From Bacteroidota bacterium (GTDB lineage: Bacteria > Bacteroidota > Bacteroidia > Bacteroidales > F082): a stretch of DNA of 38,808 bases. The notes under the pieces are model-generated. The model saw only the letters and a program-made list of their open reading frames with translations. It did not search any database and was not told the DNA's origin. Positions 1 to 7,867 of this stretch are shown piece after piece (position 1 is the first letter of the stretch; each line of letters opens with the position of its first letter). The stretch is from NCBI GenBank assembly GCA_003650425.1, contig QMPP01000004.1, positions 1 through 38,808 of the forward strand, in the 5' to 3' direction. The position numbers and the translations under genes were made by a program.

Positions 1-794
1 AATGAATCGGTTGTTTCTGTTTTATCTAAAACTGTGTAAAAGCTGAATAAAGTGAAGGTTTGCTCAGGAGATCCGGGAAAAACGGAGGAATAATATTTAT
101 ACTCAAGAACATCTCCAATGTTATATTGATACATCACCTCATTCGAGAGTGCTGTAAACCCGGCTTGAGGATTGGTGTTTCCTATAAGATACAACGGTTT
201 TTGAACCTGTGGAAATGAATCGATCTGGAAAAAACGAATAAGCCCGAACGATTTACCTATGGCGATCTCAAAATTATTCAATTCGGATTCAGACGCATCT
301 CCATTAACAAGTGTATGCAACACTTTAAAATACCTAACCGAATCGGATTGATTTAATACGGTTAACGTATCCTTTCCTGTATAAACCATGGCAAACTGCT
401 GCGCATCATCTTTAAAAAAGATGGTTGTATCATCATCGGGCTTAAAATCGAAACTCAACGTATCATCCCAAAGATTGAAAAAAAGATAATTATTGTTGTC
501 CTCAATAACTTTCTCCCCCATCCAAACCGGATAGTTTTGTTTATAACATTCATTAGTACCCCAAAACTCACAATTTTCACTAATAAAATTCATCTCTGGA
601 GGTAACTTGTAAAAATTGTAATAAACCGAATCGCCATTTTCATAAATTACCGAATCAAAAGATATGCTATAAGCGTGCTGAGGAGCGGTGTACGTGGTAA
701 ATACCTTAGCCGATGACTTATTAAACAATTGGTAGTTTTGTGCATGCAGCGACAAAGCTAAACTTAAAGACAACAAGATAATAAAGTGCTTCAT
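1..794 (-). CDS. Secreted protein of unknown function, 3' end outside window
   Basis: An open minus-strand frame runs from ATG at 794 to the window edge with no stop, giving at least 264 codons. Residues 1-19 (MKHFIILLSLSLALSLHAQ) are a signal peptide of the kind common in Bacteroidota, with cleavage likely just before or after Gln. The rest is Tyr-, Asn- and Asp-rich and looks like an exported beta-rich protein. Two cysteines lie near residues 79 and 86 (ENCEFWGTNEC), possibly a disulfide. I do not recognise a domain. Many such proteins carry a C-terminal T9SS sorting domain, but that end is not in the window. It is divergent from the hydrolase gene at 929. Confidence 0.75.
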   Translation of the reverse strand, partial: MKHFIILLSLSLALSLHAQNYQLFNKSSAKVFTTYTAPQHAYSISFDSVIYENGDSVYYNFYKLPPEMNFISENCEFWGTNECYKQNYPVWMGEKVIEDNNNYLFFNLWDDTLSFDFKPDDDTTIFFKDDAQQFAMVYTGKDTLTVLNQSDSVRYFKVLHTLVNGDASESELNNFEIAIGKSFGLIRFFQIDSFPQVQKPLYLIGNTNPQAGFTALSNEVMYQYNIGDVLEYKYYSSVFPGSPEQTFTLFSFYTVLDKTETTDS

Positions 795-814
795 AATAAG
801 GGTGCTAAAAAGTT

Positions 815-889
815 TAGGTTATATAGATAACCTATTTTCTTGAAAAAAATTGTATTAAACCCAAAAAAGTTATCATCCTTTTTTGGGTT
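815..889. promoter_or_regulatory. Divergent intergenic region with two perfect inverted repeats
   Basis: Between the divergent genes starting at 794 and 929 lie two perfect palindromic elements. TAGGTTAT-ATAG-ATAACCTA is at 815-834. AACCCAAAAAA (858-868) pairs with TTTTTTGGGTT (879-889) around a 10-base loop. A TACTTTTA box at 903-910, one base off TAnnTTTG, with TTTG at 882-885, could be the promoter of the hydrolase gene, so the second repeat would overlap its -33 region. The repeats may be operators or transcript hairpins. No specific regulator is recognisable. Confidence 0.4.
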
Positions 890-928
890 AACCGATTTTT
901 ACTACTTTTAGCCATAAAATTTACGGTT

Positions 929-1849
929 ATGAAATACAGTACATCAGTGGTAAAAGCGAGTGACGGGGCAAACATTCACCTGCACCAATGGATACCCGAC
1001 AATCCGGATAAATTAATGCTCGTGGTTCATGGAGCCGTGGAGCATGCCAAACGGTACGAATATTTTGCACAAAAGCTCAACGAGCAAGGCTTTGCCGTTT
1101 TTGCACCCGATCACCGGGGGCATGGCTTAACGGCCAAAGAGAGTGGTGTTTTTTCACATTTTGGAGATAAGGATGGGTTTTTAAGGGTTGTGGATGATTT
1201 GAGCAAAATTCTTGACTCACTCATTGAAAAGTATCCTCATCTGCCCAAGGCTATTTTTGGCCACAGCCTGGGCTCTTTTTTAACTAGAAAACTTATTTCG
1301 GTTCGTGGTGATGAATTTAAGGCTGCTGTTATATCGGGAACAACATGGGGAAATACATTGGAGCTAAAAGGAGGACTCGTTCTGTCTAAGCTATGGTCGC
1401 TGTTTGCTGATAAGAACAAACCAAACAGCAAATTTGATAATTTCCTTTGGACGCAACTCAATAATAAAGTTAAAAACAGAAAGGGAACACGCGATTTTAT
1501 CAATAGTGATGAACAAGAGGTTGAAAAGTATATGGCTGACCCTTTAAACGGAAATCCCATTACCATCGAGTTTGGAGTGCAAATGTCGGTGGGGATTTTA
1601 CATGACAGGCGTAAAGATGTGTTTTATCAGGTTCCAAAAGATTTACCAATTTATTTGGTTTCCGGAATGGATGACCCGCTTTCAAATAAGGGAAAAGACA
1701 TTGATTTGATTGCAAGAAAGTACCGGGATGCCGGTGTGAAAAAGGTTACTGAAAAAATATACAAGGGTGCTCGCCATGAAATTATCAACGAACCGAACAA
1801 GAACCAGGTTATCGCTGATATATTGGACTGGCTGAAAGATGCTTTTTAA
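929..1849 (+). CDS. Alpha/beta hydrolase, monoacylglycerol lipase / lysophospholipase-like
   Basis: This 306-residue protein has the layout of the Hydrolase_4 (serine aminopeptidase S33 / PldB-like) family, which cleaves acyl esters such as monoacylglycerols or lysophospholipids. The oxyanion region HGAVEH is at 34-39, DHRGHG at 61-66 and the nucleophile elbow GHSLG at 111-115, with Ser113 as nucleophile. The likely acid is Asp248 or Asp249 in SGMDDPLS and the catalytic His is His283 in GARHEIINE. There is no signal peptide, so it is probably cytoplasmic. The full length matches the family. The substrate cannot be read from sequence. The gene stands alone, ending about 200 bases before the DUF3108 pair. 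Confidence 0.88.
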   Translation: MKYSTSVVKASDGANIHLHQWIPDNPDKLMLVVHGAVEHAKRYEYFAQKLNEQGFAVFAPDHRGHGLTAKESGVFSHFGDKDGFLRVVDDLSKILDSLIEKYPHLPKAIFGHSLGSFLTRKLISVRGDEFKAAVISGTTWGNTLELKGGLVLSKLWSLFADKNKPNSKFDNFLWTQLNNKVKNRKGTRDFINSDEQEVEKYMADPLNGNPITIEFGVQMSVGILHDRRKDVFYQVPKDLPIYLVSGMDDPLSNKGKDIDLIARKYRDAGVKKVTEKIYKGARHEIINEPNKNQVIADILDWLKDAF

Positions 1850-2001
1850 GAAAGTAGTAGAATGATAACACGTAATTCAGCTAATTCAATCGGGCACTAT
1901 TTTTTATTGGATTAAGAAAAACACTTAAATAATAACTACCCATCGCGAAGTTTCAAATAAAGTTGTTAAACATTAATTTGATTTATAATATTAAGCCATC
2001 A

Positions 2002-2031
2002 TTTCAAGATGCACAATTTGTGCTACTTTTG
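2002..2031 (+). promoter_or_regulatory. Bacteroidota-type promoter for the DUF3108 pair
   Basis: TACTTTTG at 2024-2031 matches the -7 consensus TAnnTTTG exactly. TTTC at 2002-2005, 18 bases upstream, is one base off the -33 TTTG. The start codon follows at 2046, so the leader would be only about 10 bases. Confidence 0.55.
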
Positions 2032-2045
2032 TAAAAATTTTTTTT

Positions 2046-2843
2046 ATGAAACAACTTACACTTGTTATTTTGGCTACCATCTTTACATTGTCGCTTAGCG
2101 GGCAGCCATTGACAGATTCTACTTTTACGTTGCCAACGTCCGAAAAACTCCATTACGATGCTTATTATAAACTTGGTAATATCTGGATAAAAGCAGGGCT
2201 TGCTAACTTTTCAACCGATACCGTTATGGCAGACAGCATCAAAGCCTATCGTTTTGTGGTAGAGGGCTACTCTTTGAGAAAGTATGATTGGATATTCAGC
2301 CTTGAAGATCATTACAAGTCGGTAACCGATTTTAATACCCTGTATCCTATAAGGTTTGAAAAGAATAATACCGAACAGGATATTTGGGTTCATACCATTT
2401 ATCACTTTGATAAGTCGGCCTCCGAAGTGCAAATGTATTTAGAATCCACTAATAGCAAGCCGGTAAGCCGTACTGTTAAGCATACCGGATTTATTACGGA
2501 TGCATTGTCGTCACTTTATTATCTTCGAACCTGGGATTTTAACCATCTCACCATTGGTGATACTGTCAGGTTTACCACCATTTTGGATGGGAAAATATTT
2601 ACACAGCCAATTGTTTACCTCGGACGTGATACTTTACTTTCGATAAACAATACCAAAGTGCCCATGATTAAGCTGGGGGCAGTGGTGGCTAACAGTACTT
2701 TTTTTAGAGGTGATAGTGCCATTGAGGTGTGGTTGACTGAGGACGAATATCGTCGTATTGCCAAAGTGAAGGCCAAAATTGTTGTAGGATCCATTGTGGT
2801 TTATCTTAATAAAAGGGGGCTCCGGTCTTTTGGCCCCAATTAG
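2046..2843 (+). CDS. DUF3108 domain protein, first of a tandem pair
   Basis: A 265-residue exported protein with a signal peptide at about 1-19 (ending LSLSGQ). The mature part carries the DUF3108 pattern: an early YYKLGNIWIKAG strand, then SLRKYDWIFSLEDHYKS. Function is unknown. Members are predicted periplasmic or outer-membrane-associated beta-rich proteins, some with lipocalin-like folds. It lies 10 bases upstream of a paralogue with the same architecture, so the two are co-transcribed. It is slightly longer than its partner because of about 12 extra residues after the signal peptide. Confidence 0.82.
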   Translation: MKQLTLVILATIFTLSLSGQPLTDSTFTLPTSEKLHYDAYYKLGNIWIKAGLANFSTDTVMADSIKAYRFVVEGYSLRKYDWIFSLEDHYKSVTDFNTLYPIRFEKNNTEQDIWVHTIYHFDKSASEVQMYLESTNSKPVSRTVKHTGFITDALSSLYYLRTWDFNHLTIGDTVRFTTILDGKIFTQPIVYLGRDTLLSINNTKVPMIKLGAVVANSTFFRGDSAIEVWLTEDEYRRIAKVKAKIVVGSIVVYLNKRGLRSFGPN

Positions 2844-2853
2844 TGGGTAAAAA

Positions 2854-3594
2854 ATGAAAATTAAGTTATCAATACTTCTTCTGTTTTTGTTTTTTATGGT
2901 TAACCTTCAGGGACAAACGGAGAAGCTGTCTTACAAGGTTTACTACAATTGGGGTTTTATTTGGATTGATGCCGGAACGCTGATCTTAACAACAAGTGTT
3001 GATACGATTGACAATATTCCGTTGCTTCGGCTTGAAGGAACAGGTAAGTCACTGTCTCGCTGGAACTGGCTTTACAAACTGGATGACCATTACACATCAT
3101 GGTGCTACCCCGATAGCTATTATCCCGTTTTAGCCAGGAAAGACGCCCTGGAAGGAGGGTATCATATCAACAATGAATACAGGTTTGATTACACCGATTC
3201 GCTGGTTTACATAAGTACGGAAGAAACCCGAAAACCATTAACACTGGACACACTTCCTTTAAACGAACAACTATACGATGCACAATCGGCCACCCAAAAA
3301 CTCCGGTTTATTGATTTAGCAACTCTTCGTGAAGGAGATACCATTATGTTACCCATAATAATGGATGGGGTTATTCATCATCAAAACATAGTTTTTAACG
3401 GATTAGACACATTGATAATGCAAAACAAACAGGTATATAGTGCCTGTAAGTTTACAGCACTTGTTACCGGCCACAAACTTTTTAGCGCTGATGATGCTGT
3501 TAAAGTATGGATATCAAACGATGAAAAACGAATTCCCCTTTACATCAAAGCAGATATAACCATAGGAACCATTAAGATTTTTTATCATGAATAG
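2854..3594 (+). CDS. DUF3108 domain protein, second of a tandem pair
   Basis: A 246-residue protein with a signal peptide at about 1-20 (ending MVNLQGQ). It has the same DUF3108 layout as its upstream neighbour: YYNWGFIWIDAGT near the N-terminus, SRWNWLYKLDDHYTSW about 50 residues on, and a final VKVWISNDEKRIPLYIKADITIG region parallel to the neighbour's IEVWLTEDEYRR region. The shared order of motifs shows tandem duplication followed by strong divergence. It ends 27 bases before the convergent hydrogenase operon. Function is unknown. Confidence 0.82.
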   Translation: MKIKLSILLLFLFFMVNLQGQTEKLSYKVYYNWGFIWIDAGTLILTTSVDTIDNIPLLRLEGTGKSLSRWNWLYKLDDHYTSWCYPDSYYPVLARKDALEGGYHINNEYRFDYTDSLVYISTEETRKPLTLDTLPLNEQLYDAQSATQKLRFIDLATLREGDTIMLPIIMDGVIHHQNIVFNGLDTLIMQNKQVYSACKFTALVTGHKLFSADDAVKVWISNDEKRIPLYIKADITIGTIKIFYHE

Positions 3595-3621
3595 AGTGGG
3601 CATTAAGCTCTCCGGCTACTC

Positions 3622-4608
3622 CTAATCAAAATTCCGGTTCATAAAATGAACACGCTCAAAAGAGGCATCCATGGTTTGTTTGTTTAACGATTTTCCTTTA
3701 AAATCCTTGATGGTTTCAAAATTGTGGCTCATCATCCAACTTTCCAATCCATGGATAATTTCAGTCAAATAATCAATACCGTTAAGATACAGTGTGCTGC
3801 ATATTTGGGTAACATCAGCACCGGCAAGAAGTTGTTTTACCACCCCTACGTACGAGTGTATTCCTGATGAGGCAGCTAAATCACAGCCAAGATTGTTTTC
3901 AGCCATTAAGGCAATCCATCGTAACGATTCCGGCAGCTCCTCAGAGGAAGAAAAATAGTTGTCTTCAACCACCTTCATCGAATCAATGTCAATATCAGGC
4001 CTGAAGTAACGATTGAACAGAACCAGCCCGTCCGCTTTGTTTTCTACCAGACGATGTGCCAATGCGCACAGATTGGTAAAATAGTGCCCCAGTTTGATGG
4101 AAACCGGGATGGAAACATGTTTTTTAACCTGATTTAATATCTGAATGTAAACCTCTTCCAGCTCGCAGCTGGCCATGGAGTTGTTAAACGGAAAGATGGC
4201 AATGTTTAACTCTAGGGCATCGGCACCGGCTTCCTGAATGGCAGCAGCAAAATGAGGCCATTCGTTCGGTGTCTGGCAATTAATACTGGCAATGATGGGT
4301 ACACTACTATTTTCTTTTACCTTATAAACAAAGCTAAGATATTGTTCCATGTTGGCTTTGATGCCCTGTTCCATAACAAGATTTTTGGCTTCCGGAAACC
4401 AAAAGTACATCTCCGATGCTCTGCTACCATCCATTGTTGACTGCGTTTTTATGCGCAACTGTTCCTCGAAAAGCGATTTTAAAACAATGGCACCTGCTCC
4501 CGCATCGATGCATTTTTTTATTGATTCAAGATCACCGGTCATTCTGGAGCTGCTTACCACAATCGGGTTTTTAAGCTGTAATCCTAAATAATTTGTTGAT
4601 AAATTCAT
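3622..4608 (-). CDS. Dihydroorotate dehydrogenase-like flavoprotein, last gene of the hox operon
   Basis: This TIM-barrel protein is related to class 1 dihydroorotate dehydrogenase (PyrD) but belongs to the 'DHOD-like' group whose substrate is not established. Seen: LGLQLKNPIVVSSSRMTGDLE at the N-terminus, a GAGAIVLKSLFEEQL strand, INCQTPNEW where the catalytic-base loop lies, ELNIAIFPFNN, SIKLGHYF as a possible FMN-binding lysine strand, and SSGIHSYVGVVKQLLAGAD near the C-terminal phosphate-binding region. I prefer ATG 4608 (328 residues), 1 base after the hoxW stop. An in-frame ATG at 4638 would add ten residues and overlap hoxW. The tight coupling suggests a redox role beside the hydrogenase rather than pyrimidine synthesis. 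Confidence 0.8.
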   Translation of the reverse strand: MNLSTNYLGLQLKNPIVVSSSRMTGDLESIKKCIDAGAGAIVLKSLFEEQLRIKTQSTMDGSRASEMYFWFPEAKNLVMEQGIKANMEQYLSFVYKVKENSSVPIIASINCQTPNEWPHFAAAIQEAGADALELNIAIFPFNNSMASCELEEVYIQILNQVKKHVSIPVSIKLGHYFTNLCALAHRLVENKADGLVLFNRYFRPDIDIDSMKVVEDNYFSSSEELPESLRWIALMAENNLGCDLAASSGIHSYVGVVKQLLAGADVTQICSTLYLNGIDYLTEIIHGLESWMMSHNFETIKDFKGKSLNKQTMDASFERVHFMNRNFD

Positions 4609-4609
4609 G

Positions 4610-5107
4610 TTAGTTGCATTTAATTCCTGAAAACTCAATATCCAGCGCGTTCATCAACTGGCATTGTAAAAAAATAAAAGCTCTTTCCAGATTCAGAAGT
4701 GCGCTGTCTGATAACCCTTCCTGAAACTCCCATCGATATCCTTTGATGCTCAATAGCCTGGCCTGGGGTTTTTTGTCGAAAAGTTTTTGGCACAGGTGAA
4801 TGATGTAGGCCGGCGATACCGCGTGCATGGTGAACTCTACTTTTTGGTCGTTGGGTTCCACCTCGGTAAGCCTGAAGTTGGTCAAATCAGCTTCCTGCGA
4901 AGCATCAACGAAAATGACGAGGTCGTATCGCGACACCTTTTCAGCATCCTCAACATTGAGCTGATAGTTGCTGTCAATATCAATCTGGTATAGGTCGTGA
5001 GCCTTTTTCCACTCTTCTGCCATTTCGGTTATTTTGATTCCCATTCCGTCATCACGGCGTCCCGGATTTCCATAGCCGTAAATGAGAACTTTTTTTTCTC
5101 TATTCAT
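4610..5107 (-). CDS. hoxW: Hydrogenase maturation protease (HoxW/HycI type)
   Basis: This is the endopeptidase that trims the C-terminal extension of the [NiFe]-hydrogenase large subunit after nickel insertion. From ATG 5107 it has 165 residues. The diagnostic GYGNPGRRDDGMG is at 11-23. Asp20, Asp68 (VDAS) and His95 (MHAVSP) correspond to the nickel-sensing residues Glu16, Asp62 and His93 of HybD. A frame start at 5149 would overlap hoxH by 23 bases and add an unrelated basic leader, so 5107 (19 bases after hoxH) is preferred. It lies directly downstream of its presumed substrate gene, as expected for a dedicated protease. Confidence 0.88.
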   Translation of the reverse strand: MNREKKVLIYGYGNPGRRDDGMGIKITEMAEEWKKAHDLYQIDIDSNYQLNVEDAEKVSRYDLVIFVDASQEADLTNFRLTEVEPNDQKVEFTMHAVSPAYIIHLCQKLFDKKPQARLLSIKGYRWEFQEGLSDSALLNLERAFIFLQCQLMNALDIEFSGIKCN

Positions 5108-5126
5108 GTTGTTGCGATTATTTGCT

Positions 5127-6581
5127 TTATCCTTTAATCTTTTTATCAATTACTTCATCTTGTTCATTTACAAGGGTAACTTCCAGTGGCATTTGACCTA
5201 ACGCGTGCGTAGCGCAGCTGAGGCAGGGGTCGTACGCCCTGATGGCCACTTCAACGGCATTCATCATTGGTTCGGTAATTTCCTGCTGGCCGTTCATAAA
5301 GGCTTTGGCAGTGGCGTTTACCGCGCGGTTCATGGGCTCGTTGTTGTTGGTGGTTGACACAATCAGGTTGGCCATGGTGATAAGGTCGTTATCACCAACC
5401 TTGTAATGATGAAACAGTGTTCCGCGGGGTGCTTCAATCACACCAACACCTTCCTCCTGCCTTTTCCCTTTTACCACCAAATCGTTGCCTTGCAGATCAG
5501 GATCGTTAAGAAGGTCTCGCATTACTTCGGCAGCGTGCAGCACTTCTATTAAACGTGCCCAGTGATAGTGCAGGCTCATACCATTGGGCTTTCCTTTTGT
5601 ATAAGCCTTAAATTCTTCAAACTCTTTTTGTGCCAGCGGGGTAGGGATAAAATCACACACGTTTAACCTGGCAAGCGGGCCTACCCTGTACCATCCTTTT
5701 TCGCGTCCGTACTCTTTTAGGTAAGGAAACTTCATGTAGGTCCAGTTGCGAACTTCTTCTTCGATGTAATGGTTGTAGTCCTGATAATCGACATCATTTA
5801 AAATACGTCGACCTTCGTTATCGACTGCTCGCAACACACCATGATAAATATCCAGAGCACCGTCTTTACGTACCAAACTAAGGTGGTTCGATGGGAAGCT
5901 GGCGTAGTTGTCAACCATCTCTCGGTTGTTTTTGTGGTAGTGTTTAAAAAAGTCGAGGGCACCCAACGACCATTCTACCATCTTATCGGCACTCATGGGA
6001 TCGGGACCTTTCAACAGACTGTCGCGCTCATCAAGACTTAAATTTTTATTGACTCCTCCCGGTATAGCTCCGGTTCCATGAATTTTTTTGCCGGCGGTGG
6101 CGGCGATAACTTCCTGCCCATATTTTCGCATCATAATGCCCTGATAGGCCAATTCCCTGTTTTCCTGAGCCACGGCAATAATATTTCGCAGTTCGGGAGC
6201 AGCATCAATACCAAAAAGAAAATCGGGTGAGCTTAGGTGGAAAAAATGGAGTACATGCGACTGAAAAAATTGTCCGTAATGCATCAGCCTTCGTATTTTC
6301 TCGCCGGTTACGGTTAATCCCTCACCCGTTCCGGCTCCAACAATAACATCGAGGGCCTTGGCGGCGGCGAGATGATGGCTGACAGGGCAGATTCCGCAGA
6401 GGCGTTGAACCAGAACAGGGGCTTCCCAATAGGGCCTTCCCTGTATAAAACGCTCAAAGCCTCTGAATTCTACAATATGAAGCCGTGATTCGGTTACCCG
6501 TCCAAGGTCATCCAGTTTGATGGTAACTTTACCGTGGCCTTCTACCCGGGTTACCGGTTCGATGGTTATTTTTTTTGACAT
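5127..6581 (-). CDS. hoxH: NAD-reducing [NiFe]-hydrogenase large subunit HoxH
   Basis: HoxH carries the NiFe(CN)2CO active site where H2 is split or formed. It is 484 residues long, nearly the length known for the Cupriavidus soluble hydrogenase subunit. N-terminal nickel ligands Cys62 and Cys65 lie in RLCGICPVSHH and the C-terminal pair Cys453 and Cys456 in DPCLSCATH. The 25 residues after His459 (ALGQMPLEV...) are the peptide expected to be removed by HoxW. The L1/L2 signatures and the company of hoxF, hoxU and hoxY assign it to group 3d, the bidirectional NAD-linked, cytoplasmic hydrogenases. It sits 23 bases downstream of hoxY. I saw no sign of decay. Confidence 0.95.
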   Translation of the reverse strand: MSKKITIEPVTRVEGHGKVTIKLDDLGRVTESRLHIVEFRGFERFIQGRPYWEAPVLVQRLCGICPVSHHLAAAKALDVIVGAGTGEGLTVTGEKIRRLMHYGQFFQSHVLHFFHLSSPDFLFGIDAAPELRNIIAVAQENRELAYQGIMMRKYGQEVIAATAGKKIHGTGAIPGGVNKNLSLDERDSLLKGPDPMSADKMVEWSLGALDFFKHYHKNNREMVDNYASFPSNHLSLVRKDGALDIYHGVLRAVDNEGRRILNDVDYQDYNHYIEEEVRNWTYMKFPYLKEYGREKGWYRVGPLARLNVCDFIPTPLAQKEFEEFKAYTKGKPNGMSLHYHWARLIEVLHAAEVMRDLLNDPDLQGNDLVVKGKRQEEGVGVIEAPRGTLFHHYKVGDNDLITMANLIVSTTNNNEPMNRAVNATAKAFMNGQQEITEPMMNAVEVAIRAYDPCLSCATHALGQMPLEVTLVNEQDEVIDKKIKG

Positions 6582-6604
6582 GATATTATGTTTTTCAAAT
6601 GTTT

Positions 6605-7153
6605 TTAATCAAATTTTATGACTTCATAGGGTAAATCCATCTCTTTTCCCGTAACGATGGCCACCAGTGCATCCCAAATAAGGTCGGCGCGAGGGGCACA
6701 TCCCGGCAGGAAATAATCTATTTTTACCACTTCATGACAGGGAACAACTCTGTCTAACAACATCGGTATTTCTTCATCGTTAGGCAAAATCTTTTCTTTG
6801 TTGAGTTGTACCGTGGGGCCATTCAAATAAGCCTCTGCCAAACATTCGTCGATGGAAATACCGTTACGCATGGCCGGAAGCCCGCCCATGATAGCGCATT
6901 CGCCTAACGAAACAAGAATCTTGCAATTTTCACGGAAGTATCTTAAAACTTCAACGTTTTCGCTATTAGCGCAGCCCCCTTCAATAATACCAATATCAAC
7001 CGGTTTGGTAAATCTTTTAATATCATCAATGGGCGATTTGTTAAACTCTACCAATTCAATTAAATCTAGCAACCTTTCATCGATGTCAAGAAACGACATG
7101 TGGCATCCGAAACATCCGGCAAGAGAGGTGGTGGCTATTACTTTTTTTTCCAT
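6605..7153 (-). CDS. hoxY: NAD-reducing [NiFe]-hydrogenase small subunit HoxY
   Basis: HoxY carries the proximal [4Fe-4S] cluster that passes electrons between HoxH and the diaphorase. It has 182 residues. Cys14 and Cys17 (GCFGC), Cys86 (LGECA) and Cys152 (PGCAPRAD) supply the four expected ligands. There is no Tat signal and no C-terminal extension with further clusters, as is usual for cytoplasmic group 3d small subunits. It lies 17 bases after hoxU and 23 bases before hoxH. Confidence 0.93.
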   Translation of the reverse strand: MEKKVIATTSLAGCFGCHMSFLDIDERLLDLIELVEFNKSPIDDIKRFTKPVDIGIIEGGCANSENVEVLRYFRENCKILVSLGECAIMGGLPAMRNGISIDECLAEAYLNGPTVQLNKEKILPNDEEIPMLLDRVVPCHEVVKIDYFLPGCAPRADLIWDALVAIVTGKEMDLPYEVIKFD

Positions 7154-7170
7154 GATTTTCTTTTTTTCAG

Positions 7171-7866
7171 TTATTCTTCAATAGAACTGCCGATGGGTTT
7201 TTTATCAAACTTTCTGCTCCCGATGGGCTCTGAAAAGCCCTTTCCTTTGTATATAATGGAACCTACCGGACAATTCTCCATCGCTTGTTGTGCCAGCTTG
7301 TCGGAGATGGCCTGACCCATCTGTTTGTCTAGTACTACTTCCAGATGATTTCCCCGGCGGTTAAAGGCAAAATATCGTTTTCCCTCTTTATCTTTAATGG
7401 TTTTGATACAGCGTTTGCAAAGGATACATCTGTTTTGTTCCTTAATTATTTTTGGGCTGGAAGCATCCACCTCTTTGTTGGGAAACGAGTATGGAAACCT
7501 TGGAACCAGCATGCCCAGTCGGTAAGCCAGCGCCTGAAGTTCGCAGTTGCCACTTTTTTCGCAGGCCGGACAAAAGTGATTGCCACTTATAAAAAGCAGT
7601 TCCACAATGCTTTTCCTGTAGTCCTTAATTTCATCGTGATTATTATCGATGGTCATACCATCAGCTACCGGCGTTGAACAGGAGGTCATAAACCGGTTGT
7701 TAACTTTTACGGTACAAATACGGCATGAACCCTTGGGAGGAACACCCGGAAAGTGGCAAAGGGTTGGAATATAAACTCCGTTATCGGTGGCAGCTTCCAG
7801 AATGGTTTTTCCTTTGGCTGTGATAATTTCTTTGCCGTCGATTTTTATTTTAATTGTATCAGCCAT
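7171..7866 (-). CDS. hoxU: Hydrogenase diaphorase subunit HoxU
   Basis: HoxU is the iron-sulfur electron relay of the diaphorase module, homologous to the N-terminal part of NuoG. Its 231 residues are close to the known HoxU length. The [2Fe-2S] ligands are Cys37, Cys48, Cys51 and Cys63. The His-ligated [4Fe-4S] set is His97, Cys99, Cys102 and Cys108. A further [4Fe-4S] set is Cys147, Cys150, Cys153 and Cys199. All are intact. The start lies 1 base after the hoxF stop, so translation is probably coupled. Confidence 0.93.
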   Translation of the reverse strand: MADTIKIKIDGKEIITAKGKTILEAATDNGVYIPTLCHFPGVPPKGSCRICTVKVNNRFMTSCSTPVADGMTIDNNHDEIKDYRKSIVELLFISGNHFCPACEKSGNCELQALAYRLGMLVPRFPYSFPNKEVDASSPKIIKEQNRCILCKRCIKTIKDKEGKRYFAFNRRGNHLEVVLDKQMGQAISDKLAQQAMENCPVGSIIYKGKGFSEPIGSRKFDKKPIGSSIEE

Positions 7867-7867
7867 T

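Noticed and set aside
1237-1566. 109-codon minus-strand open frame inside the alpha/beta hydrolase gene
   Set aside because: It is antisense to a clear catalytic domain, has no recognisable motif and no promoter. It is a shadow of the real gene.
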